NCBI GenBank assembly: GCA_034638255.1
Contig: JAWPGT010000004.1
Span: 992,001 to 1,056,000 of the forward strand
Direction: 5' to 3'
Length of the DNA stretch: 64,000 bases
From: Coprinus comatus
Taxonomy: Eukaryota; Basidiomycota; Agaricomycetes; Agaricales; Agaricaceae
Position 1 is the first letter of the stretch; every line of letters begins with the position of its first letter. Shown in pieces: positions 36,236-47,424 of the stretch. The notes under the pieces are model-generated. The model was not told where the DNA came from, ran no database searches, and saw nothing but the letters and a program-made list of their open reading frames with translations. Position numbers and translations under genes: made by a program.

Positions 36236-36675
36236 AGTAGCTATAAAGATGTAGTTGTCTTGAGATTCTTGTAATATGAGTTATCGAGGCTGTTGTGTTC
36301 GTTCAACCTTTTAGTTGCTTCCTTTTATATGTCCTTGACATACACTTTAAGTATTCCTGGCATCGCGGAATACCAAAAATAAAAGTATGCTTGGGCAATG
36401 CTGACAAACGATGTGAGTACCTTCTAGGTGATCATGCGCAGTAAGAGCTGGTGGTCTGGCTAGATAATGTGACCATGAGAACATAAATGAACGGTGCTTG
36501 AGTAATCAACAACTCTATGCTGTCCTAGTCTGACCCAAATGTGATGGAGGTGTGATGAAAACCCGAGTGACTGCGGAAGGTTACCTTTCAAGGAATTGAA
36601 GATGACCAAATTATGGGTACCCGAACAGTGTTTCAAGTTAACTACAAAGTGAAAAGAATTATTCTCGACCACCTA
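36236..36675. other. Spacer between the two methyltransferase genes
   Basis: About 440 bp, no gene; promoter of paralog A and 3' side of paralog B. Confidence 0.5.
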
Positions 36676-38332
36676 TTATCCGAAACCATAGGGTTTTATT
36701 CCACCGGCAATGAAAAGGGTGACCGGATATCCTTTCTTTTTAGCTTTGATAGCTTCACCTATTGATACGTTTATAAGGCCCCCCATGGTAAATGCTTCCT
36801 TTACACCCCCAACCGTAAATCCACCTTGATGGGCGACGAGATGAGTCCCATGTTCGGGGAACAAATTATCAATGTCGATGTTACTGTCCTCTTCTTTGAG
36901 TAGGTCGATGACGAGAAGTGTACCACCTGGTTTGAGAAATTGGAGTAAAGCTTTTGTCATTTCTGCTATGTTGTCGAAATGATGATAGGATGTGTTACAC
37001 TGGAAGAAACGATAATGATTCAATATTCAACACATAACTCTATTCTCTTGTAAAAGGGGGTGAAGAAGATTATAATGACATACCACAACCAAATCAAAAG
37101 TTTCTTCCATCTTCAATAATCCATTCGAATTCGATATTGAGGATGGATTAAGGATGTCCAAACGAACAGCCCTCATTTCATCCAAATTTATTCCTTGATT
37201 CTCTACACGATGATTATAATCATCAACCATTTTCTGACTTATGTCCACTCCAACAATGCATTTAGCATATGGGATTAACTCCCATGATAACAGCCCTATA
37301 TTAAAAGGAAGAAAAAGGAAGAAAAAAATTGTGTCACACGTTAGTAAATGAGCATATAAACAGCCAAAACGTTCAGGTGAGCGTTCACGGAGATATCAAT
37401 ATATTAGTTCAATATCACTTACCGACTCCACAAGCAAAGTCCATCAAAACAGTCTCATCTTCATCGAACTCATACACCTTTCGAAACGCCCTCGCAGACC
37501 TAACAACGAGATACATAAAACAGAAAATTTGTGTGTATTGCGTTGTCGTCGTCGCCATAGAAAGAGGTCATCGCGGATTGTTGTTATCGTTATCGTTTTG
37601 GTTTTAAAAAAGGTGTACATGTGGATAAGTTTTGGGTCAAATCAGTTTCAACTCTTCGTTAAGAACGTAGGAAAAAGAAAAGGGGAATGTACTCGCAACG
37701 CTTTTACTTCTATATTCTTGTTTGTGCGTTGCTCATATAGATTGTAAGGAATGTAATAGTATTAATATGAAACCTACATAATAACACTGCTTTCGATGTT
37801 TGGGATAGGAGACCTTGTCATCTGACCATGTCCAACTTCCGAGATTTCAGATTCTAATATTTTGGGAAGCAAGGATCGGTGTGTCGGAGATGGTCATTCG
37901 ACGAGGTAACCAGGCGATGTAACGGAGTGAGCATGACGGCTCGCTGTCCCGTTACATCTAGCATTGTTTTGAGGGTTGGTGGGTGGGTAAAAGAATCTGA
38001 ATTGTACTGAGTAGATGGGCTGATGATGTACTCAGTCGAAATAATGGAAGAGTGAGTATTGTAAGAGTATTGGGTCTTGAGACGCTCGACGCGTCTGATC
38101 ACGTGAGCTCCTTCTCACAAGAAGACGCATCTCGCACTTCGTGCCAGATGCTGCACAGGTTATAGTCACAGAGAAAAAAAAATCGCCTAATGCCTAGTTT
38201 GATATCAAATAAAATATTGAATATTAACCTTCGAGCAAGTTCAACAGCATGCGGAGGATCAATTTTGATTTTGTCAATGTTTATATTGTCAAAATAATCT
38301 TCATTATTCTTGCAATAAGAAGTTGTTGACAT
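36676..38332 (-). CDS. Class I SAM-dependent methyltransferase, paralog B
   Basis: Predicted 238 aa in four exons (38332-38229, 37499-37423, 37295-37084, 36999-36676), phases closing, ending TAA. Motif I is LMDFACGVG, post-I IVGVDISQKMV, then TFDLVV, NTSYHHFDN and LKPGGTLLVIDL; the C-terminus GYPVTLFIAGG parallels paralog A. It has no His-rich start but keeps EDYFDNI. The first intron is 729 nt, far longer than its neighbours, and contains two hairpins (37916-37958 and 38128-38150). If that intron is not removed the gene is broken, so exon 1 is the least certain part. Substrate unknown. Confidence 0.8.
38128..38150. repeat. Short hairpin repeat, copy 2
   Basis: CATCTCGCAC-TTC-GTGCCAGATG, one mismatch from the copy at 1734-1756. 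It lies in intron 1 of methyltransferase paralog B. Confidence 0.6.
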
Positions 38333-39606
38333 TTCTCCGTAATCCGTAATCCAGAGTCAGAAAATCCAGAACACTTTTCAGACTTCCGAGTCAGCGGGTT
38401 TAAGAAGGAATTGAATCACTGAAACTGAATGATTGAATCCGAGCCGTCCCCCGAATTCTCCGTTCTATGGGTATATGCCAGTGGCCACAAGTGCCCGGAC
38501 CACGTTTGATCTTGAGATCGAGACTCGATCAAAAGTTGTTTTGACAGACCCGAATGACGGCAAGGTCAGATGTTATCGATGTAAGAAAATCCGTTATAAG
38601 TAGAATGGAGAAGAGCGTTTGAAGAGCGTTGGTAGCGCTAAGTATAATGAATTGTGATCGGAGTTACTTTGAAGCCTTGAACCAGTCGTTCTGAGCCTCG
38701 AATGAGTTTGTGACATGTGTAAGTTCGAATTTGAACGTTTGAACTTTGTGTAAAATATATAAAATGATGTCCAAACAGCCCAAGAGTTGTATCCACAAGG
38801 TCGACAACACAAAACACGTAACGTGCACCGGTTAACAACGGACACGGACCATCTTCCATTCCACTCCACTCAACGCCAAGCACATTTTATGCAGTGATAT
38901 TTTCCAGAAAATTGCATGACCTCTAGTATGTAGCTCTGTAATATGAACTTCAGCCAAGTACAAAATACAATCCATCCACCCATATAGGTTTAAAAACCTA
39001 AACTCTAGAAAAAAGAATAGACGAGTCATTCAAGGTCGAAGAAAGCGTGTTCTAATTTCTAAATTTCCGCAACAGCAACATAAAAAAACAAATAAAATAA
39101 CACTAGGTTATTAGGATACATTAACAATTCCTGCGACAGCATGATAACTTCATGATCATGATTAAAAGGTCGTAGCATCAAGCCAAAAGCCCGTATCCCT
39201 ATTTAATAAAAGCAGAAACATCTGGGGCGAGAAACTAAGAAAATAAAGGACAGAATACCAGCTGGACCCTTTTATCTTTCCTAAGTTCCCGTGAGGTCCC
39301 CGTCATATTGCTTCTGCGAGGGGTTTACATGACTTGCATGAATGAAAAAAAAATGAAGCACGGAAACCTAGAGAGATATGCAAAAAGAAAAGAAAAGAAT
39401 GAAAAATATAATACAGATGAAGCAAGGACCAGCGAGTGTGAGTCGTCAAATATATGACAAGTTAAAAGAATGATATCTTAACCACGGCGATCAACGCAAT
39501 AGCAAGAGTGAGTTTTGTTGCATTAGAATGCAATGATGCGGATGGAGATGCGTGGTATCGAATCCTTTCTAACAGTGCGTGTATTTTGGGTGAAGTCGTT
39601 AGTCGT
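38333..39606. other. Intergenic, no gene recognised
   Basis: About 1.3 kb without supported features; the 3' flank of the truncated lyase gene lies at its right end. Confidence 0.45.
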
Positions 39607-39950
39607 TTAGAAAGTCTCGGTGATGGCGACAGCGAAATCAGAGAAATAGAGGTCTTGATCCTTGGGTGAAGCAAAGTCGGTACTGGAGCCTAAAACAAAG
39701 ATGTCAATATCGCATTAAAGAGTGACGAAATAGTGTACATACCACCGAAGAAAGTCTGCATTTGGATACCCCTCATCCTGCCAGAGTTGTTATTCCTGAG
39801 CACGAGTCCGCTGGCTTGGATGACACTCTTTCCGTTAACAAAGAGTTCGATCTCGCCGTTAGACTTTCCAACGTCATTGAGCCTGACGCGCTCAGAAACA
39901 TAGGTCCATTCACCGGTAGGGAAAGTGAAAGCACCACGGCCAACGGATAG
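39607..39950 (-). pseudogene. Polysaccharide lyase family 14-like, 3' fragment
   Basis: Two exons (about 39950-39743 and 39689-39607) encode SVGRGAFTFPTGEWTYVSER, RLNDVGKSNGEIELFVNGKS, MRGIQMQTFFGGSSTDFASP and KDQDLYFSDFAVAITETF before TAA. This matches the C-terminal end of the PL14-type lyase domain found in many basidiomycetes. The frame meets a stop just upstream and the rest of the domain is absent, so it is a 5'-truncated relic. Degraded DUF6699 sequence follows on its upstream side, suggesting a rearrangement joint near 39950-40170. Confidence 0.6.
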
Positions 39951-40177
39951 TAGGTCTGTACGCCATATATGCCAGAGTCAAATTCATCTAGTACCATACA
40001 ATACTCTTCGTCCAGAAACAACCTCAATTTTGTCCCAGAAAGTTCCGAGTCAAGAAACGGAGAATATACAAATGGTCTTCGACTCTTCCGATTCAACGTC
40101 AATGCTTCAACATAAGAAAAGAAAGACTCGTCCAAATGGCACTTGACTTTCCTTCTTCCTCGTCATTATTACTCCAC

Positions 40178-40760
40178 AATGAACTCGCAAGGCAGAGTCC
40201 ACTTTGCCGCACACAACCTACCGCTATCCCCCTATCCCTCAGGAGCTTCCCAATGTCCTCTGGCATTGAATACAACCATGTTTTGCCCCCTCAATTATAC
40301 GATTCAACATCACTCACCATCCGAACACCTTGTGCCACCATCTCCCAGAGCTGGCGGCAGCTCGAAATGAGCTTGCTTTCACTCACCCACCGTTACCATC
40401 TATCCTAATAATATCCCGTCACCTTGCCTAGCGACTACATACTCATGTCTCATATGAATATGTCACCCTAAGCGATGTGGTCGAGGGCATTCACAAAGCC
40501 CCGAGTAGGCCTATAACTCGAGAGGAGTATAACAGGAAGGATGAGTTTCAGCAGCGAGAAATCACACAGGTATTCAGTATTCTATAACCGCGTTGACTTC
40601 TTGGGTGAACATCACCTGTTTGCTAGACTTTCCAAGACGGAAAACCCTAATTTCTGGAGGTTGGGACTGGAGAAGGTATGTACTAACTTTTAAGTTTTAC
40701 CACTGCCTCCCCAGTAACTTGTGCTGATTTTGAGTTACATCTGGACTACTAGTACGTCTA
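40178..40760 (+). pseudogene. Degraded DUF6699 protein gene, left copy
   Basis: The DNA aligns with the intact DUF6699 gene at 58264-57521, in opposite orientation: shared blocks include ELAA, NELAFTHPPLPSILIISRHL, RPITREEY and FWRLGLEK followed by a GTATGTACT donor and a CTACTAG acceptor. The frame is broken by a TGA near 40367 and a TAG near 40428 and by shifts, so it is not translatable. Confidence 0.72.
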
Positions 40761-41084
40761 CATGAGCACGGAAAGTAGCAGAAAGTCTGAAATTGAGAGC
40801 GACAGACTACTCCTGTTTGTTTTCTCTGTTACTCGAACAGAGGGGTCAGATTATCCAATACCCCATGTGTCCCTCTTGTCATCCCGATACACCAACTTGC
40901 GACAGCCAAGGTCCGAAGATCAAGAAGATCACGATAGACTATAGCAGACCTCTCTCACTATTCACTTGCGAGCCTGATAGCTTCATGAATCATTAACATT
41001 GGTGAATACATATATAACATTTTACGAATACTATTGTAACCTTGGCTGAAAGGTGTGGATATATCAGACATGAAGCATGTACAG

Positions 41085-42669
41085 CTATGTACGTGAAGTA
41101 GAGTTGAGAAGATCCAAAATTACCAACGTCCTACCAGTTATACCTCGATCATGGATGATAATCCTACCCACCTCTTCGTCAAAAATCAAATGAAAGTATT
41201 TTCCATAATTAGATTTAATTTTCTCAATGGTGCTCTCTCCAGCAATACTAAGTTCTTGCACGTGAGCCGAATGCCCTTTCCAGTCTTGAGTAAACCGGGA
41301 AAACAAAGGAAAATCAAATACCCTTGTAAAATGCAAAACCAACACTTCGGAGCAGTCCAAGTCCAGTTCGAGCTTCACCATGGCAATCAAGTTTAAAGTT
41401 GATAAATGGATCGCCGTGAGGTGGGATACTAAGACCAACGATGGAGTCAAATGTCCGAAAAACTAGTCGATAGTTGCCCGAGATCCTGTCAAAGGATAAG
41501 ACTGGCTGATACCTATCCTCTCGAAGTACCCCGTCGTCGTATGACCATATGGCTTCGGTGTGGGTAAGGTTTATCTCTGTCGATCCACTTCTAATATCCG
41601 CGACTCTCATGCGTCGGAAGGCCGGCAGAGGGAACAATTGGACCGTGGAACGGACCCAAAGTACACGATCTTCTCCAATGACGAATGCGACTCCCTGAGA
41701 GTGGTTAAGTGATTAATCGAAACTGTATCATGATATATTTATTCGTTCTGCTCACCTTTGTTCTAATATCATATACATTAATGGCAGATACTACCAGAGT
41801 TTCATCGGAGCATTCTCGCCATCGTAAGACCTCAAGACCAGACCAAACGAACCCAGGCGCCAGGTCAAAGCAGTCTCTCACCGCTAACTCACCACTTATT
41901 CCTACAGATCTAGTCCCACTTAGTGACCAGAGTGATGGAATCGATGTCAAAATACGCATTTTCAAGTATGCTTCCAAGCCTGTGCCTACAATATTGACTT
42001 CACAAACAACTTCTCTTGCTGAGACTGTTGAGTGATAGCAATCAATTCAATGGCTGGCAACGGGGCAAGGAAGAAATTGATGGTTACATGCTCTTGGCTT
42101 GTCTTCGGCGTTGAAGATGACAATACACTTTTGAGACGAGCCGTCTGGATCATGACACGTAGAAGTATCTCCCATGGCACCAATAACAAGTAGTTCTTTT
42201 GGGCCCATCAACGTCCTTGGCTCATTGCTGTCTGATTCCAGATCAAAGTATACAATCTTTCTATTACTTATGTTCTTGGTTATTAACCAATGACCACCAG
42301 GGAGAAGCACGAGTACGCGTGGACTGTATAGTACGTTTGCGAGGTGTTGGAAGTGTTGGAGCTTCCCACATATCATCGAGAGATAGACATGGCCAGGCCC
42401 ATCTACGAAGTTATTCACCAGATAACTCTTCTAGATTTCTAGGTTTTGGAGAGTTCTGATGTTGCTCCAAGTAACTTTTGACAAAGTTATACCATATCAT
42501 TTTATCTTGAGTGGACTCGCGCAAGCTTCGGTTTGTCTATTGTTGCATCAGTCATGAAGTACATTGTTTGGACCATGCAAAGGGATCGTACATCAGGAAA
42601 GTCAAGGTTTCCTGCAATCTCCACGAGTAACTCCATCGGTAAGTCATTTATTCCAGTTGGTGGTGTCAT
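41085..42669 (-). pseudogene. F-box protein gene, left copy, broken
   Basis: A nearly full-length inverted copy of the intact gene at 54389-55986. The start (MTPPTGINDLPMELLVEIAG) and introns are recognisable. After LSGE a GAA codon has become TAA (near 42416), and a further 11-base deletion around 42329 (relative to the intact copy) shifts the frame. The C-terminal half still reads GESTIEKIKSNYGKYFHLIF. Not expected to give a full protein. Confidence 0.8.
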
Positions 42670-45381
42670 GATTATGCTTGGGATTCATTGGGAAGAATAT
42701 AAATATTTTACACGGTGCTGTCAGTGCACTTATACCCACCAGAATATTTCCAAGAAATGGAAAAGTCCGTCTTCGATTTTTCTTTTAAGAATTTGGCCAC
42801 TGGCCACTGAGAGATGATCGATAGACATTTCTATATGTCGACAACTTGTGGGTTCTTACTAATATTGGCCCTATAACTTGATCATTCTATATTTACAGCA
42901 AACGGCGCTTCAGCTCAAATGGGTGTCTATCTTATCTAATATTTACAGTTTAAGTGAACTCATGGATTGGTATGGTTGCCTCTCCCATCCAGACTCCTAC
43001 ACCTACATGTGTGGCACTTTGCCGGTATATTCGTTCCCTTTCTCGACACCGAAGAGTGTTTCATCTTCAAACTGTTAGATGACCCATTACACCAACTCCA
43101 TAATAACGAATCACGATGCCTCCCATCGCCTACACCTGCCATTGAAGACAATGTCAGATTTCAGATTTCACGCGGCAGAGGCTGACCCCCATCCACAACC
43201 TCGACAACGCATTGACCAAATGCGCAGGGCCTCCACTGTCACCAAGTTTCTGCGCAATAAATCAAACTGTGATAAAGTTGCACTATAATAAGATCTGACC
43301 CCCTAGAAGGAATTATTGGTCCAACCCCAATGTCCATCACCCTCAATCGACACATCACACACACAATTTCCAAATGATGTACTGGCATTCCAAGTGACAT
43401 TGATAATATTTCTATTTCGACGTTCAATATCTGAATCGTTCTATGCTTGCTTCAAGTATAATCACTTCCGAGTCGAGCCACGGCCCACGATTTCACCTAC
43501 ACCTCAACCCCTAACATCAACCGAAACCGAATCAACAACATCAACAGGGACATGTAATCGAGTTGACGTCTAAGGCCTAGTCACGGGCCTATGGTCTCAA
43601 GTTGTTTTGCAGTAGTAACACTATGTGCTACTGAAGAACCTGAACAATAATAATCGATGGATTATATACTTACTATGCGCTTGTGATAAAGGGTGAGTGC
43701 AGTACAAATATATGTATAAGATGAGTATGAGAAGGTAGACTGAGGAGAAGAGGTAGAAGAGACTCTGATATATGCGCTAGTACAACTCTTATTATGTAGT
43801 AGTAGTATGTACCAAGCACATTCATATTCACATTACTGTTTCTTATTTTCTGCTTGGGATTTTGGTTTCAGTTGGGTAGTGAGATGGCGTTTGGGTGATG
43901 TCGTGAATACTATTGTTATAATGATAACATCCGTTTTAGATGGTGAAACTGATGACCGGGGGCAAGACAGTAGACTCAAGTTACAGTTGAATATAAATAT
44001 ATTTACGGATAGATCCATTTGCTCTACCATGAGGTATATAATAAATTTAGTCGAAAGGCTTGAGGCTTGAGATAGATAAATAAAGTAAGTTAGTGGCTGA
44101 AATTGTTGATGATTATTGGCTCGGATGATGAAAGTTGACGTTGAAACATTAGACTAATATATACTTACTTCGTATACTTCCGAGTCTATCTATGCAACTT
44201 GTTTTGTGAAACTTGATAACGATCTAAGAGTCTAAGACACCCCCATGAATTCTAGTTAACACTTTGGAGTCAGAATGCTTGACTTGATAAGTAAAACTGT
44301 GCGAAAACTGCGAAATGGTATGACTCTTTAATTAAGACTATGACAGTGGACAGTGATGATAGTCATCTTAAATTTGACGTGGGTGGTGGTGATAGTACTA
44401 CACAATGATAAATGATAATCAAAAGATGGTGGATGTTAAGTGGATGTAATGTCTGGTTTATTATATAGTAATTGCGTGGGGCTAGGCCTACAATAGATTC
44501 TAGACGAGGCGTAGGGGGGGTTGATAAAACGGTGTTACTGAGAATACTTATGATATCGGAGACTTCGACTCTCGAGGAAGTAAGCACCTTTAGGCCTTGG
44601 CAAGGTCTGGTGATCTTCAATAAAACGGTAAATGAAATATTTGGTCTGTGTTTGGACTTCGTTTTATGGATATGGATGGACCTAATACGGACCACGATTA
44701 ATGAATGAATTGAATGTATACTGTCAAAAGCGAGCGAAGGGGCCCCGAACTGTATCAGAACTTGTAAGAAGTTGAAGGAGAAGAAGAGTAATTTGCGACT
44801 CGGACTCCTCTTACATGGGAGAATACATTTGTGATACAATTTGGAGTATACAGGTCACCAGTAATGGTATATACAATATTTGGGGTACTGATGCTTAGGG
44901 CTTAAATTAAAGTTCTTATCGTTGTTATCATTTTACGTCAAACATTTTCTTTAAAATTAATTAAAAGTTAATCGAAAGACAGGATCAACGAGGTAGCAGT
45001 AAGTTGTAACATTACCATTGTAATAGTGTATTGAATAGTAAATTAGTAATAATAGTTTCAAACTTGACTGCAAGTTTCTAATTAAATGACGCATAGTTTT
45101 ATAAACTTCTCCGGAGGTCATCTCACCTGACCCACAGCAAACGAGCTATTTTTTTTTTACAAGTGACACTTATACTTGGGGCCTTGAATTGAAGAAGAAA
45201 GAAGGAGACGGAAACGAGCGAGAAAGGGATATATATAGTATTTATGATAAAGTTGAGCAGTAGAACAAGAGAAGTAGAAGCTTGAGGCATATCATCGTGA
45301 TAACTATACTACTAATAGTGTTACATCGTGGTCCGATTAAACTGTGAGAGGATCCAAACTAATCGAGAGAAAAAAACATCA
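42670..45381. other. Gene-poor stretch with a dispersed repeat
   Basis: No supported gene. About 42998-43095 resembles 16385-16490. Short open frames at 43.0-44.8 kb show no domain or splice support. Confidence 0.4.
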
Positions 45382-45466
45382 ATGTCAATGGCTCCTAGTC
45401 AGTATAGTGATTTTGATTTTGATGATTACTCATTCAACCTGACGCAACACACGTATAAACGAGATC
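45382..45466 (+). other. Possible first exon of the ARID gene
   Basis: A short frame starting MSMAPSQYSDFDFDDYSFNL is followed by a GTAGAT donor-like site. Its phase fits the strong acceptor at 47391 (TTGCAG) ahead of the ARID coding exon. The link is inference; it would require an intron of about 1.9 kb that contains the broken F-box gene. Confidence 0.3.
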
Positions 45467-46564
45467 GTAGATATATGGGTTATTAACTTCTACACATCAT
45501 ATATGAATAGCAAAGTGCGACTCGGAAGCAAGAAGAAAGGATCAGCTGTTTTTTTTTTTTTGAAGTACGAACTTTATTGTGGTATGTATGTAGTCATTAG
45601 TTCGGAAGAGGAAGAGACCGGTTCTACCCTCTGGCTAAGCGAAAAAGAATGGGTGTGATGATGATGGGGTGGTGGTGTTTTATGATTTTCTGGAATGATA
45701 AAACGGAGTTAGCCTTGGCATCGAGAGTTTTATATATATATAATTAAATTGCCCGGGGATTAAAATAGTTTAAGGCTCGGGTTTAGAGTTAAGCGGTATA
45801 TATTGTATACGCCATGGCAATTAACAACTTGCATGGATCGCCGGTGCGAGACGGAGACCTAAATCACACAAAAAAAGTAAGTGTTTATTTGCCTGCATGT
45901 GTGCTGTCGCTAAAAATTGAGGGTTTGACCGTGAAAAACTATGATGTTCTTTCCCACCACACCCACATGTTGATTCAAGGTTTATCTATGCATTCTAACT
46001 ATAATTAGCTCCGATGACCGGCCATGATCTATGCAATCGGCTTCCGACACATAGGCTTAATGGTCCACCTGACTTTCGAGAAGAGATTCGTATGGTTATG
46101 GATGAAAACTAAGACAGGTTTCTGGAAATAGAACGAAGGTATCTTGCGGTGTAGAGTTCTCTTGTTGGATTCGAGACGTGGCTTCTTGAGAGGGGTCTAC
46201 ATACTAGTCAGTTGATCGGTGAGAGTATTTTTTATTATTATTACAGATCTTCATCTCCCAGGTTGCGGCGTACACCTACATCTTTCATCACCGTTCAACA
46301 TTGAGCGCTTTATTGTTCGGATCCTAAGACTTCTTTCTAGATAGGTCTAGAGAGTCACTAGGATTATGAGGAATCCGCAGTTCTTCCGTGTTAAACTTGG
46401 CCCCGAGGCAGTTACTTTATGAGGTAAAAGTGCCATAAGTTGCAGGGATGTTTGAGGCTTGGAGTCCGTACGCCACGTGCGAAGTAAAACTAAAACTCGA
46501 TCCTATTAAATGGGTCAAGGGAGGACAGGATAATCATCATCATCATCCTTTTGAACCGAACACA

Positions 46565-47424
46565 ATGGAACTAGGACCTCACCTAGCTACGCTTCCAACG
46601 GAGCTCATTCTTGAAGTGACCTCGACACTATGTTCTTTCTCGCAGAAAGAATATGTCAACATCCTTCTTACTTGTCGCACATTTTATGAAATGTGTAGAT
46701 TGACAATGCTTCCCGACGTCCCCATCGTCCTCAACAAACCGCAGACAATAAAGTTGTTTTCTGCGTTCCTTGATTCTGACGAACGCATTGCCGGACGGGT
46801 ACACAGGTTGTGGATAGGGCAAGACCGATGGAATGTGATCTCTCGATGCACAAACGTAGCCTCGCTTGCATGCGACGGGCATGATCTCATCAGGTTGTGC
46901 AACGGCCCGACATTCAATCACACTCGGCTACGAGAGCTAACAATCATGGGGTTATGGAATTTCTGGACAAGGTTTTCGAGTGCGCTGTATTCACGCGTGC
47001 TGTGTGGTCAGTTGGAGCGGTTGTGGTTGCTGGATCATCTATTCCTTTGCGGGTTGATCTCGAGTGGTTTTCGTCGTTGAAGCAGTTGTCGTATTGGGTG
47101 CTGGAACTATGGGAGGACAAACAAAGGTTCCACGGCGAGATGGAGATTCTAAAGATTCTGCCCAGATTGGACTCGCTCCTAGTCGTTATGCGTGATCCCA
47201 GCGACCGCGTGTGTACGGTGATCTGCATGATTTGGGACAGACCAGACTGGGTGTGTATTCATGGAAGGGAGGACAGGAGGTGGAGGTATGGCAGAAAGGG
47301 GGGCTTAGTCAGCATTGTAATTAATATATTGTTGTTGTACGCTCCAGTTGAGCAGCTACTATGGCCTCTGGCACAGTTTACCCGTTTGCAGACAGGACAC
47401 ATTTCGATAATACGTATAAATTAA
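46565..47424 (+). pseudogene. F-box protein gene with a frameshift
   Basis: Starts MELGPHLATLPTELILEVTS, an F-box-like N-terminus, and continues LLTCRTFYEMCRLTMLPDVP and LERLWLLDH. Near 47036-47042 the open frame must change by one base to continue into IPLRVDLEWFSSLKQLSYWV, the conserved leucine-rich part of such proteins. F-box proteins recruit substrates to SCF ubiquitin ligases. The 3' end overlaps the ARID coding exon region. An upstream in-frame start at 46448 exists but looks unlike the family. Confidence 0.6.

Noticed and set aside
39773..40135. 120-codon - strand frame over the lyase fragment
   Set aside because: It overlaps the PL14-like frame in another phase; the PL14 frame has recognisable family sequence, while this one does not.
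44363..44839. 158-codon - strand frame at 44.4-44.8 kb
   Set aside because: Single frame with biased composition, no domain, no splice support and no neighbours to suggest function.
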